Shown: one piece after another, positions 6,659-13,024 of the stretch
Numbering within the stretch: position 1 is the first letter of the stretch
How the letters are laid out: the number at the start of each line of letters is the position of its first letter
Source of the DNA: Sphingomonadales bacterium UBA6171
GTDB lineage: Bacteria > Pseudomonadota > Alphaproteobacteria > Sphingomonadales > Sphingomonadaceae
Direction of reading: 5' to 3'
Assembly: GCA_002422985.1 (NCBI GenBank)
Contig: DITZ01000102.1
Location: 877 to 14,598 of the forward strand
DNA length: 13,722 bases
Translations under genes and position numbers: made by a program
The notes under the pieces: generated by a model
What the model was told of the DNA's origin: nothing
What the model saw: the letters and a program-made list of their open reading frames with translations, nothing else
Database searches by the model: none

Positions 6659-6673
6659 GTTCATCTCCTGTTC
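6659..6673. promoter_or_regulatory. LexA box (GTTC-N7-GTTC) around the ribosome binding site
   Basis: An exact alphaproteobacterial LexA operator: GTTC at 6659-6662, seven bases, GTTC at 6670-6673. On the minus strand it reads GAAC-AGGAGAT-GAAC immediately before ATG 6658, so the spacer contains the Shine-Dalgarno of the small gene. LexA bound here would act as a roadblock. Because the site overlaps translation signals it could be coincidental, but the four-base arms are not required by the ribosome. Confidence 0.6.
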
Positions 6674-6719
6674 CCCGGATGGTAAAAGCTGATTCGAACA
6701 ATTACACCCGATTCGGATG

Positions 6720-6751
6720 ATTATGTTCCGCTTTTGTTCCGCATCTGTCAA
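6720..6751 (-). promoter_or_regulatory. candidate promoter of the small membrane protein gene
   Basis: On the minus strand a consensus -35 TTGACA (6751-6746) is followed by CATAAT (6725-6720). The spacer of 20 bases is longer than ideal; at 17 bases the hexamer would be GAACAT. A LexA box occupies the spacer, the normal arrangement for a repressed SOS promoter. Transcription would start about 50 bases ahead of ATG 6658. Confidence 0.5.
6725..6739. promoter_or_regulatory. LexA box (GTTC-N7-GTTC) in promoter
   Basis: GTTC at 6725-6728, spacer CGCTTTT, GTTC at 6736-6739: an exact match to the LexA operator known from Caulobacter, Rhizobium and Rhodobacter. It lies between the -35 and -10 elements proposed for the minus-strand small gene and 112 bases upstream of the acyl-CoA synthetase start on the plus strand. 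Its position favours the small gene as the target. Confidence 0.72.
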
Positions 6752-6851
6752 CCACCCTCCAAACACGCCCATCTGTCATAGCCGCTTGGCGCAGCCGGTG
6801 ACTGGCCTTAAGGTCGGCGCACAAGGCATAAAGCCATTTAGGGAGAGATGG

Positions 6852-8570
6852 ATGACGACCAGCAACGTGCAGACCGACACCGCGCAGACCGAAACCGCGC
6901 AGACCGGCAGCGCGCAGACCGGCAGCGTGCAGACCGGCAATGCACAGACTGGCACCATGCAACACTGGCCGCTGCTGGTCTGGAAGCTGATTGACCATGC
7001 CGCCGCCAATCATGGCAGCCGCGAAATCGTCAGCCTCACCTGCGAGGGCCATCAGGTCCGCACCAACTGGATCGAGGTGCAGGCCCGCGCCAAACAGGTG
7101 GCCGCCGCGCTGCGCCGGCTGGGCGTCCAGCCCGGAGACCGGGTGGCAACCCTTGCCTGGAACACCCATCGCCACGTCGAAAGCTGGTTTGGCATTTCCG
7201 GCATGGGCGCCGTTGCCCACACCATCAATCCGCGTCTGTTCGAAGACCAGATCGTCTATATCGCCAACCATGCCGAGGATCATGTGCTGTTCTTCGATCT
7301 CAGCTTCCTGGCGCTGGTGGAAAAGCTCGCCCCCCGCCTCACGACCATCCAACATTATGTGCTGCTGACCGATCGCGCGCATATGCCGGCGCAATATCCG
7401 CTCAACCTGCGCTGCTATGAGGATCTGATCGCCGGCGAAGACCCCGCCACCCCCTGGACCGAGGTGCCCGAAACCGCGCCATCCGGCCTCTGCTACACCA
7501 GCGGCACCACCGGACACCCCAAGGGCGTGCAATATTCGCACCGCGCCAATGTGCTGCACGCCTATGCGGCCTGCATGAGCGATGTGCTGGACGTCCGCTC
7601 CGCCACCACCGTTTTCCCGGTCGTGCCCATGTATCACGCCAACAGCTGGGGCGTGCCCTATGCGGCCGCCGCCAGCGGTGCCAAGCTGGTGATGGCCGGC
7701 CCCAATTTCGATCCGCCCACCATCGCCAGCCTCATCCGGCAGGAATCCGTCACCCTCACTTTGGCCGTGCCCACCATCTGGCTGGGCATGTTGCAGCATC
7801 TGGAATCGACCGGCGGCGACCTCGCCACGCTGAAGCGCGTCGTCATCGGCGGTTCCGCCGCCCCCCGCTTCATGATCGAGGCGTTCGAGGAGAAATATGG
7901 CGTCGAGGTCTGCCACGCCTGGGGCATGACCGAAATGACCCCGCTCGGCACCGTCGGCTCGCTGTCGGCTGACGCCCTCATGCTCCCCCGCGCGCAGCAG
8001 ATCGACCTCAAATGCAAGCAGGGCCGCGCCATCTTTGGCGTCGAGCTGAAGCTGGTGAACGACGAAGGTGCCGAACTCCCCCGCAACGGCACCGCCTTCG
8101 GCCGGCTGCTGGTGCGCGGGCCGTGGATCGTCTCCAGCTATTTCAAGGGCGATGGCGGCCGGATTCTCGATGCCGACGGCTGGTTCGACACCGGCGACGT
8201 CGCCACCATCGACCCGCGCGGCTATATGCAGATTACCGACCGTTCCAAGGATGTCATCAAGTCCGGCGGCGAATGGATATCCTCCATCGAAATCGAAAAT
8301 CTCGCCGTCGGCTGCCCCGGCGTGGCGGAAGCCGCCGTCATCGGCGTCGCCCACAGGAAATGGGACGAACGCCCGCTGCTGCTTATCGTGCGCAAGCCCG
8401 ATTCCACCGTCAGCCCGGCCGAAATCCTCGCCTTTCTGGAAGGCAGGATCGCCAAATGGTGGATGCCCGACGCGGTGGAATTTGTGGATGCCATCCCGCA
8501 CACCGCAACAGGCAAAATCCAGAAATCCAAATTGCGGGAGCAGTTTGCAGGCTATCGGCTGGCGCAATAG
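6852..8570 (+). CDS. medium/long-chain acyl-CoA synthetase (AMP-forming)
   Basis: Adenylate-forming ligase that activates a carboxylic acid to acyl-AMP and then acyl-CoA. The 572 residues carry the P-loop YTSGTTGHPKG (from Tyr215), the adenine motif WGMTEMTPLG (about 357-366), DGWFDTGD (Asp446, Asp449), the hinge DRSKDVIKSGGEW, and the C-terminal catalytic Lys555 in TGKIQKSKLRE. The opening TMQHWPLLVWKLIDHAA matches the AlkK/FadD/DmdB-like branch common in alphaproteobacteria; the chain length or the special acid used cannot be read off. ATG 6852 has GGGAG upstream. Residues 7-36 are a six-unit repeat of five residues (QTxxx) that relatives are not expected to have. It is not in an obvious operon. 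Confidence 0.93.
   Translation: MTTSNVQTDTAQTETAQTGSAQTGSVQTGNAQTGTMQHWPLLVWKLIDHAAANHGSREIVSLTCEGHQVRTNWIEVQARAKQVAAALRRLGVQPGDRVATLAWNTHRHVESWFGISGMGAVAHTINPRLFEDQIVYIANHAEDHVLFFDLSFLALVEKLAPRLTTIQHYVLLTDRAHMPAQYPLNLRCYEDLIAGEDPATPWTEVPETAPSGLCYTSGTTGHPKGVQYSHRANVLHAYAACMSDVLDVRSATTVFPVVPMYHANSWGVPYAAAASGAKLVMAGPNFDPPTIASLIRQESVTLTLAVPTIWLGMLQHLESTGGDLATLKRVVIGGSAAPRFMIEAFEEKYGVEVCHAWGMTEMTPLGTVGSLSADALMLPRAQQIDLKCKQGRAIFGVELKLVNDEGAELPRNGTAFGRLLVRGPWIVSSYFKGDGGRILDADGWFDTGDVATIDPRGYMQITDRSKDVIKSGGEWISSIEIENLAVGCPGVAEAAVIGVAHRKWDERPLLLIVRKPDSTVSPAEILAFLEGRIAKWWMPDAVEFVDAIPHTATGKIQKSKLREQFAGYRLAQ
6870..6959 (+). repeat. 15-bp minisatellite, six units, in the acyl-CoA synthetase N-terminus
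   Basis: Six in-frame units of 15 bases, each starting CAGAC, encode QTDTA, QTETA, QTGSA, QTGSV, QTGNA and QTGTM. The middle units differ from each other by one to four bases; the outer units are more diverged, as expected for slipped-strand growth. The last unit leads into the family's ancestral start region (GTMQHWPLL). Confidence 0.9.
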
Positions 8571-8588
8571 CCTGGGCGCTTGGCCGCA

Positions 8589-8680
8589 GACCCCACCCCC
8601 GGCCCCTCCGTGCAAGGGGAGGGGAGGACGTGGCGCAACACCCTCCCCTCCCCTTGCACGGAGGGGCCGGGGGTGGGGTC
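8589..8680. repeat. perfect 39-bp inverted repeat (REP-like pair)
   Basis: The arm at 8589-8627 and the arm at 8642-8680 are exact reverse complements, with a 14-base loop. The motif, read on the right arm, is CTCCCCTCCCCTTGCACGG then AGGGGCCGGGGGTGGGG; inside each arm CCCCTCC can also pair with GGAGGGG. It begins 18 bases past the acyl-CoA synthetase stop and lies between convergent genes, so the transcript hairpin could protect 3' ends or end transcription from both sides, though no T-tract follows. A third, single copy is at 12962-12997. Confidence 0.93.
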
Positions 8681-8711
8681 AGCAACGCCGCGGTGGGGTC
8701 AGCAACGCCGC
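8672..8711. repeat. 20-bp tandem duplication at the edge of the inverted repeat
   Basis: Two exact 20-base units (8672-8691 and 8692-8711), each GGTGGGGTCA followed by GCAACGCCGC. The first unit starts within the right arm of the 39-bp inverted repeat, so its end plus flanking bases has been duplicated once. Confidence 0.9.
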
Positions 8712-8776
8712 GGCGAGGCCCGCCACGGTCAACCCAACCCCGCCGCAAACAAGCAGCAGCGCAGCGCTCCAAACCG

Positions 8777-9376
8777 CTAAAGCGGCACCGAAACCGATCG
8801 CCCGTTCGGCCCCGGAAAATCGCGGAACAGCGCGCCCGCCAGCGGTGCGACCGCCGGCGTTCCCACCGGGCCGTTGCCGTCCGTCGCATTGGCCGTCGCC
8901 CGGCCTTCCCACACCGCCTGGCCGGTCGCCTTGTCGGATATCCGCACAGCCAGCGTCGTCGCCCCCGTCATGGCGGGCTGCTGCTGCCCGCCCACGGGCA
9001 GCTGCACGCTGCTGCCGATGCCGACATTGCCGCTGGAAAAACCGCCGCCGATGCCAATCGTCAGGCCAGAGGTACGCGACGCATTCGCCGTTTGCGCAAT
9101 GCCCACGTCAATCATGGCGGTAAATTGCGCCTGCGCGGCATCCTCCACCACCACAAAGCCAATGCGCGTCAGCTCTGCGGCCAGGGGGGCCGCCTGCGCC
9201 TTGAACTCCAGCGTCCCGGCCATCGCCGGATTGGCCGGCACCATATGCACCGTGCCGCGCTGCGCCGGCTGATTGCCATGGAAGCGCACCACCTGCGCCG
9301 CAGGCGCGGACGCGCAAGCCGACAGCAGGGTCATCGCAGCCACAGACATGGTGGCAATCATCAGCTTCTTCATCAT
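8777..9376 (-). CDS. DUF4136-like outer-membrane lipoprotein
   Basis: A 199-residue lipoprotein precursor: basic start MMKKLM, hydrophobic core, lipobox LSAC with Cys21 as the lipidated residue. The mature part has LAAELTRIGFVVVEDAAQAQFTAMIDVGI (about 69-97), a Gly-rich stretch GIGGGFSSGNVGIG, then TTLAVRISDKATGQAVWEGRA near the end. This plan (aL...GF....aqa.....v.....g, then i.D..tg..vWeg.a) resembles DUF4136 lipoproteins, whose function is unknown; the assignment is by eye. The residue after Cys is Ala, not Asp, so outer-membrane sorting is expected. The start has GGCGGA upstream. It is downstream of the patatin gene on the same strand, 135 bases away. Confidence 0.8.
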   Translation of the reverse strand: MMKKLMIATMSVAAMTLLSACASAPAAQVVRFHGNQPAQRGTVHMVPANPAMAGTLEFKAQAAPLAAELTRIGFVVVEDAAQAQFTAMIDVGIAQTANASRTSGLTIGIGGGFSSGNVGIGSSVQLPVGGQQQPAMTGATTLAVRISDKATGQAVWEGRATANATDGNGPVGTPAVAPLAGALFRDFPGPNGRSVSVPL

Positions 9377-9486
9377 ATTTTTCCGCCTGTAAGAAAGCCT
9401 GTCGGTCCGTCATGCAGGCGCGCGGACCTTGCTGCCTCCCTATCAGATGGGTGAATCCGGGCAAGCGCTGGCCCTGTCATTCGTCG

Positions 9487-9512
9487 CAAAACGGTCTGTG
9501 CCGGCAGACGGT
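9487..9512 (-). terminator. possible terminator of the patatin autotransporter gene
   Basis: On the minus strand ACCGTCTG, a six-base loop, then CAGACCGT form an 8-bp stem with one C-C mismatch, followed by TTTT (complement of 9488-9491). It begins at the stop codon. The mismatch and short T-tract make it a moderate candidate. Confidence 0.4.
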
Positions 9513-11698
9513 CAGAACAGCCGCCCCACCACCAGATAAAGCGCGCCGCCGCCGCGCGCCAGGCCGGCGGCCATCGTCACCGGCCCCAGCGGCGTTTCGG
9601 TCGAGATGAACAGGCTGCCCGCCGGCCGCAGCGCGTCAAAGCCAATATCATCCAGCGACATCCAGGCATTGCCCATCTCCAGCGAGCCGCCCAGATAGAG
9701 CGGGAAATCCACAATCGGTGCCGGATAGCTCAGCCGGCGATAGATGATGGCCCGCCCCATCAGCCTGTGCCGCCCCAGCAGCTGATTGGGTTGCAGGCCC
9801 GACAGGTTCAGAAAGCCGCCCAGCCGGAAATCCCCCATGCTGCGCCCATCGCCTTCAGAGGTGAAGCCGAACTCGCTGCTCAGCGTCACCGTCGTCAGCC
9901 CGAAAGTGAAGGGTTTGAGCAGCGTGCCATCCACCACCGCATAGGTGAAATCGCCCCCCAGCGCCCGCATATGATCGGTCACCCGCACCCGGCCATAGGC
10001 GCCGCGCGTCGGGAAATGCACCCGGTCGAGCGTGTCGGCGGTGAACATGAGCGACCATTGCGCGTCCTGCAGCTGGTTATCCGGGAAGGCCGGCTGGCCG
10101 ATCTTCGTCTCCAGCCCCACCGCGGCATAGTTCAGCCCCAGCCGCAGCTCGCCCCAATTGCCAAACAACTGTCCGCCTTCCAGCCGCACGCCCAGCCGTT
10201 CGTTGCGCACCTCGGCCAGCGCCGTGCCATCCTCATAGATATTGGTGTCCACGCGCGACCAGCCCGGCCCGAACTCCAAGAAATGATGCCCCCATTGCTT
10301 GTACAGGCTGGTTTCCGCCAGCAGATCGCTGCCAATCCTCAGATCGCTGCGCCATTCAGCGCCAGTGCCCAGCACATTGCGGTCGGTATAGGCAAGGCCG
10401 ATACGCAGGTCGGACTGGCGGTCGAAATCGGTGGCGATGCCCAGTCCGAACTGGATGAAATTGGCCGACGAGGGATCGCCCAGCGCCAATATCGTCACAC
10501 CCTCCGCGCCCGCCGGGCTGCCCGGTGCCGGGCCGATGCCATAGCGGACCGCGCGGAAACTGCCGAGCGCATAGATATTCCGCAGATCCTCGGTCATGCG
10601 CGGCGCGTCCAGCCGCTGCCCGGCGCGCGCCGTGACCAGGGCGGCAATCTGCTCGGTAGGCGTGTCAGACCGGTTATCGATCTTCACGAAATCCAGCGTC
10701 GGCTTGCTATGGGGTGCGCGCGCCGCCCGCGCGGCGACAAAGGCTGCCCAGTCCTGCGGCGACAGGGCCAGCGGCTTCAGCCGGTCGATCACCGCCAGCG
10801 CCGCCGCCCGGCCGCGCGCGATGCCCAGATCCGCCTTGTCGAAATCGGTCGCGCCCAGATCGTCGATGTCGGGCTTCACCAGCACGTCGCGGCCCGACAG
10901 CGATTGCAGCTGCCGATCCACCGTTTCGCGGCCCAGCAACAGCTGCATCTGATCGATCACCGCCAGGAAGCTGTTGATATTCTCGCGCTTGCGCAGCGGC
11001 GCCGACACATCCACAACGATAACCACATCCGCGCCCATCGAACGCGCCACATCCACCGGCACATTATTGGCGATCATGCCGTCCACCAGCAGCCGGCCAT
11101 CGCGTTCCACCGGCGGCAGCCCGCCCGGCACCGCCATAGAGGCGAACACGGCGGTCGCGATATCGCCCTGTCCCATCACCACGCCCTCGCCGGTCACGAT
11201 ATCGGTCGCCACCGCGCGGAACGGCGTCGCCAGACGGTCGAAATCATCCACCGTGCGCGCATTGGCCAGCGTTTCCGCCAGCGTGAGGAACAGATCCTGC
11301 CCGCGCAGCACGCCCTTGGGCAGCACCAGCCCCTTGTCGTCAAAAGAGACGCGATAGCTGATGAGGATATCGCGCTGATCCCGCTTGCGGCGGAATGGCT
11401 GCCGTTCGCGCGGGATCGCGTCGTTGAAAATGGTGGCCCAGTCGATTTCCTGCGCCACAAGGGCGATGCCGTTCGCATCCCTGCCCGATGCATAAAGGCT
11501 GCCCACCACCGCGCCCATGCTGGTGCCGGCCACCATATGCACGGGAATGCGATGCTCCTCCAGCACCTGCAACACGCCCACATGGGCAAAGCCTTTCGCG
11601 CCGCCGCCGCCCAGCACAAGGCCGATTTTCGGGGCGTCCTGCGCCCATGCGGCCGTCGCCGACAGGAACAGAAGGAAGAAAGCCAGGATTTTGCGCAT
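9512..11698 (-). CDS. plpD: PlpD-like patatin phospholipase autotransporter (type Vd secretion)
   Basis: A 728-residue single-chain exported lipase. Residues 1-19 are a signal peptide (ends TAAWA, cleaved before QD). The patatin domain (about 23-310) has the oxyanion loop GGGGAKG (30-36), nucleophile Ser60 in GTSMG and Asp206 in VDGM for the Ser-Asp dyad; positions are nearly those of Pseudomonas PlpD as I recall them. A single POTRA-like segment follows (about 333-395, LDFVKIDNRSDTPTEQI...YALGSFRAVRYG), then a 16-strand Omp85-type barrel (about 400-728) ending in Phe728 (VVGRLF), the usual outer-membrane insertion signal. The active-site DGG/DGA motif reads DGM here. The start is chosen for the signal peptide; the frame is open far upstream only as a shadow of the divergent gene. 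Shine-Dalgarno is weak. Confidence 0.92.
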   Translation of the reverse strand: MRKILAFFLLFLSATAAWAQDAPKIGLVLGGGGAKGFAHVGVLQVLEEHRIPVHMVAGTSMGAVVGSLYASGRDANGIALVAQEIDWATIFNDAIPRERQPFRRKRDQRDILISYRVSFDDKGLVLPKGVLRGQDLFLTLAETLANARTVDDFDRLATPFRAVATDIVTGEGVVMGQGDIATAVFASMAVPGGLPPVERDGRLLVDGMIANNVPVDVARSMGADVVIVVDVSAPLRKRENINSFLAVIDQMQLLLGRETVDRQLQSLSGRDVLVKPDIDDLGATDFDKADLGIARGRAAALAVIDRLKPLALSPQDWAAFVAARAARAPHSKPTLDFVKIDNRSDTPTEQIAALVTARAGQRLDAPRMTEDLRNIYALGSFRAVRYGIGPAPGSPAGAEGVTILALGDPSSANFIQFGLGIATDFDRQSDLRIGLAYTDRNVLGTGAEWRSDLRIGSDLLAETSLYKQWGHHFLEFGPGWSRVDTNIYEDGTALAEVRNERLGVRLEGGQLFGNWGELRLGLNYAAVGLETKIGQPAFPDNQLQDAQWSLMFTADTLDRVHFPTRGAYGRVRVTDHMRALGGDFTYAVVDGTLLKPFTFGLTTVTLSSEFGFTSEGDGRSMGDFRLGGFLNLSGLQPNQLLGRHRLMGRAIIYRRLSYPAPIVDFPLYLGGSLEMGNAWMSLDDIGFDALRPAGSLFISTETPLGPVTMAAGLARGGGALYLVVGRLF

Positions 11699-11815
11699 TA
11701 CAGCGCTGGCTAACCGCTTTCCGGGCCGCTGGATAGCCCCGGCAAAATCGCTTGACCATCGCAGCGCTTCATGATGCCATCCATCAGTAATCTGCATGGA
11801 AAGGGGGGTCCGGCC

Positions 11816-13009
11816 ATGGGACGCAATTATCTCAATATCTTGTGCTGCGTTGCAGCGCCCCTGGCGATTCTCTGCGCAGCGCCGGCCGGCGCCATCGCGC
11901 CGCTCATCAGCTTCTCGCAGGTGGATTTCACCAGCCTCGGGATGGGCGGATCGGTGGAATGGAGCCAGGCTGCCAGCGACTGGGGCAGCATCGACCTGCT
12001 CGCCGATCCGGGGATGACCAGCGGCTATGTGAACCTGATGGTGGAAGGCGAATGGCGCATCCGCAACATGCCGCTGTTCGATTATGGCGCGCCCGGCACG
12101 CCCGCTGAAGTCACCTTCAACTTCTCGCTCGGCAATATGCCGGGGCAGCGGGTGGAGACGCTGGGCTATGGCTTCAGCCTCACCGCCGCGCCGGTGACAG
12201 CGGCGCCGGTGATGGCCGGCGTTGCCAATGTTGGCGTGCGCGACGTGGTGATGGGCGGCAATTTCGGCACAGAGGCCTGGGCCTATGTGCTGGCCGATCC
12301 GGTGCTGGAAGGCGATATTCACACCAAGAACGGTCTGCTGAAGGATTTCCCCAACCAGACCTGCGGCCCCATGCTGTGCGGCCCGGCGGCGGTGTCCAAT
12401 GGTTTCCAGTGGCTCAACAGCAAATATGGGCTGGGCATGGCCGCCGGCGACATCAACATCGGCTCGGTGCAGAAGGGGCTGAAGGTGGTGCCGCCCAACG
12501 GGGCCTTCAAAACCTGGATGGAAGACAAGAAGAAATATGTCGCCGACAAGAAGCTGCCGATAAAGACCCGCTCCACGCGCGACATCGAAAAGGCCATGGC
12601 CGCGCTCGCCAAGGGTCAGGCGGTGGAAATGGGCTTCATCCTGGGCAAGGCCGGCCATATCGCCAGCGTCGTCGGCATATCAGAGCTGAAAAACGGCACC
12701 TTCCAGATTTCCGTGGCGCACGACACCAATCAGTTCAACAACGCCGCCGGCAAGAAGATCGAGACCGGCACCTATGATCCCAAGACGAAACTCATCAAGG
12801 GCATCATGGGCATGACCAGCGTCAAACCCGGCCAGATCGGCTTCACCATGCAGCAGGCCATCCTGCCCAAAGTGGCCGCCGTGCCCGAACCGGCGAGCTG
12901 GGCGATGCTGATCACCGGCTTCGGACTGACAGGACTGGCCATGCGCCGGCGGCGCTACACGCTCCCCTCCCCTTGCACGGAGGGGCCGGGGGTGGGGGCG
13001 CGCCAATAA
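11816..13009 (+). CDS. secreted PEP-CTERM protein with C39/papain-like domain
   Basis: A 397-residue protein. Residues 1-27 are a signal peptide (ends APAGA). Residues 28-165 form a beta-rich region of unknown fold. Residues about 180-345 look like a C39/papain-like cysteine peptidase: CGPMLCGPAAVSNGFQWL with Cys188 (Cys183 in a second CGP), GKAGHIASVVGI with His281, and ISVAHDTNQF with Asp303. Activity is not proven. The C-terminus is a PEPxxWA sorting signal: VPEPASWAM (from 356), a hydrophobic helix and RRRR (377-380), cleaved and processed by an exosortase not in this window. The final 16 residues come from a repeat. ATG 11816 has AAGGGGGG upstream; ATG 11771 is less likely. TTGACC at 11752-11757 may be a -35, but I see no good -10. 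Confidence 0.85.
   Translation: MGRNYLNILCCVAAPLAILCAAPAGAIAPLISFSQVDFTSLGMGGSVEWSQAASDWGSIDLLADPGMTSGYVNLMVEGEWRIRNMPLFDYGAPGTPAEVTFNFSLGNMPGQRVETLGYGFSLTAAPVTAAPVMAGVANVGVRDVVMGGNFGTEAWAYVLADPVLEGDIHTKNGLLKDFPNQTCGPMLCGPAAVSNGFQWLNSKYGLGMAAGDINIGSVQKGLKVVPPNGAFKTWMEDKKKYVADKKLPIKTRSTRDIEKAMAALAKGQAVEMGFILGKAGHIASVVGISELKNGTFQISVAHDTNQFNNAAGKKIETGTYDPKTKLIKGIMGMTSVKPGQIGFTMQQAILPKVAAVPEPASWAMLITGFGLTGLAMRRRRYTLPSPCTEGPGVGARQ
12962..12997. repeat. single copy of the 37-bp REP-like element inside a gene end
   Basis: Thirty-six bases identical to the right arm of the inverted repeat at 8643-8678, in the same orientation. It lies within the last codons of the PEP-CTERM gene and supplies the tail LPSPCTEGPGVG before the stop at 13007-13009. 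It is also just upstream of the convergent wrbA end. Confidence 0.93.
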
Positions 13010-13024
13010 CGCCCCCCCGCCGAA

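Noticed and set aside
6702..8615. Long minus-strand open frame opposite the acyl-CoA synthetase (637 codons)
   Set aside because: Shadow of a GC-rich gene; the plus-strand frame has all adenylate-forming motifs, and the reverse reading has no recognisable domain.
8589..8680. CRISPR repeat or ordinary terminator
   Set aside because: No regular spacer-repeat series for CRISPR, and no T-tract after the hairpin on either strand; REP-like pair fits better.
8410..8912. Minus-strand frames reading through the 39-bp inverted repeat
   Set aside because: They consist mostly of repeat translation (PPAPPCKGRGG) and antisense of neighbouring genes.
9767..11713. Long plus-strand open frame opposite the patatin autotransporter
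   Set aside because: Shadow: Arg/His/Gln-rich with no motif, whereas the minus strand is a complete PlpD-like protein.
11699..12658. Upstream extension of the patatin frame into the PEP-CTERM gene
   Set aside because: The signal peptide at ATG 11698 fixes the start and the extension is antisense to a real gene.
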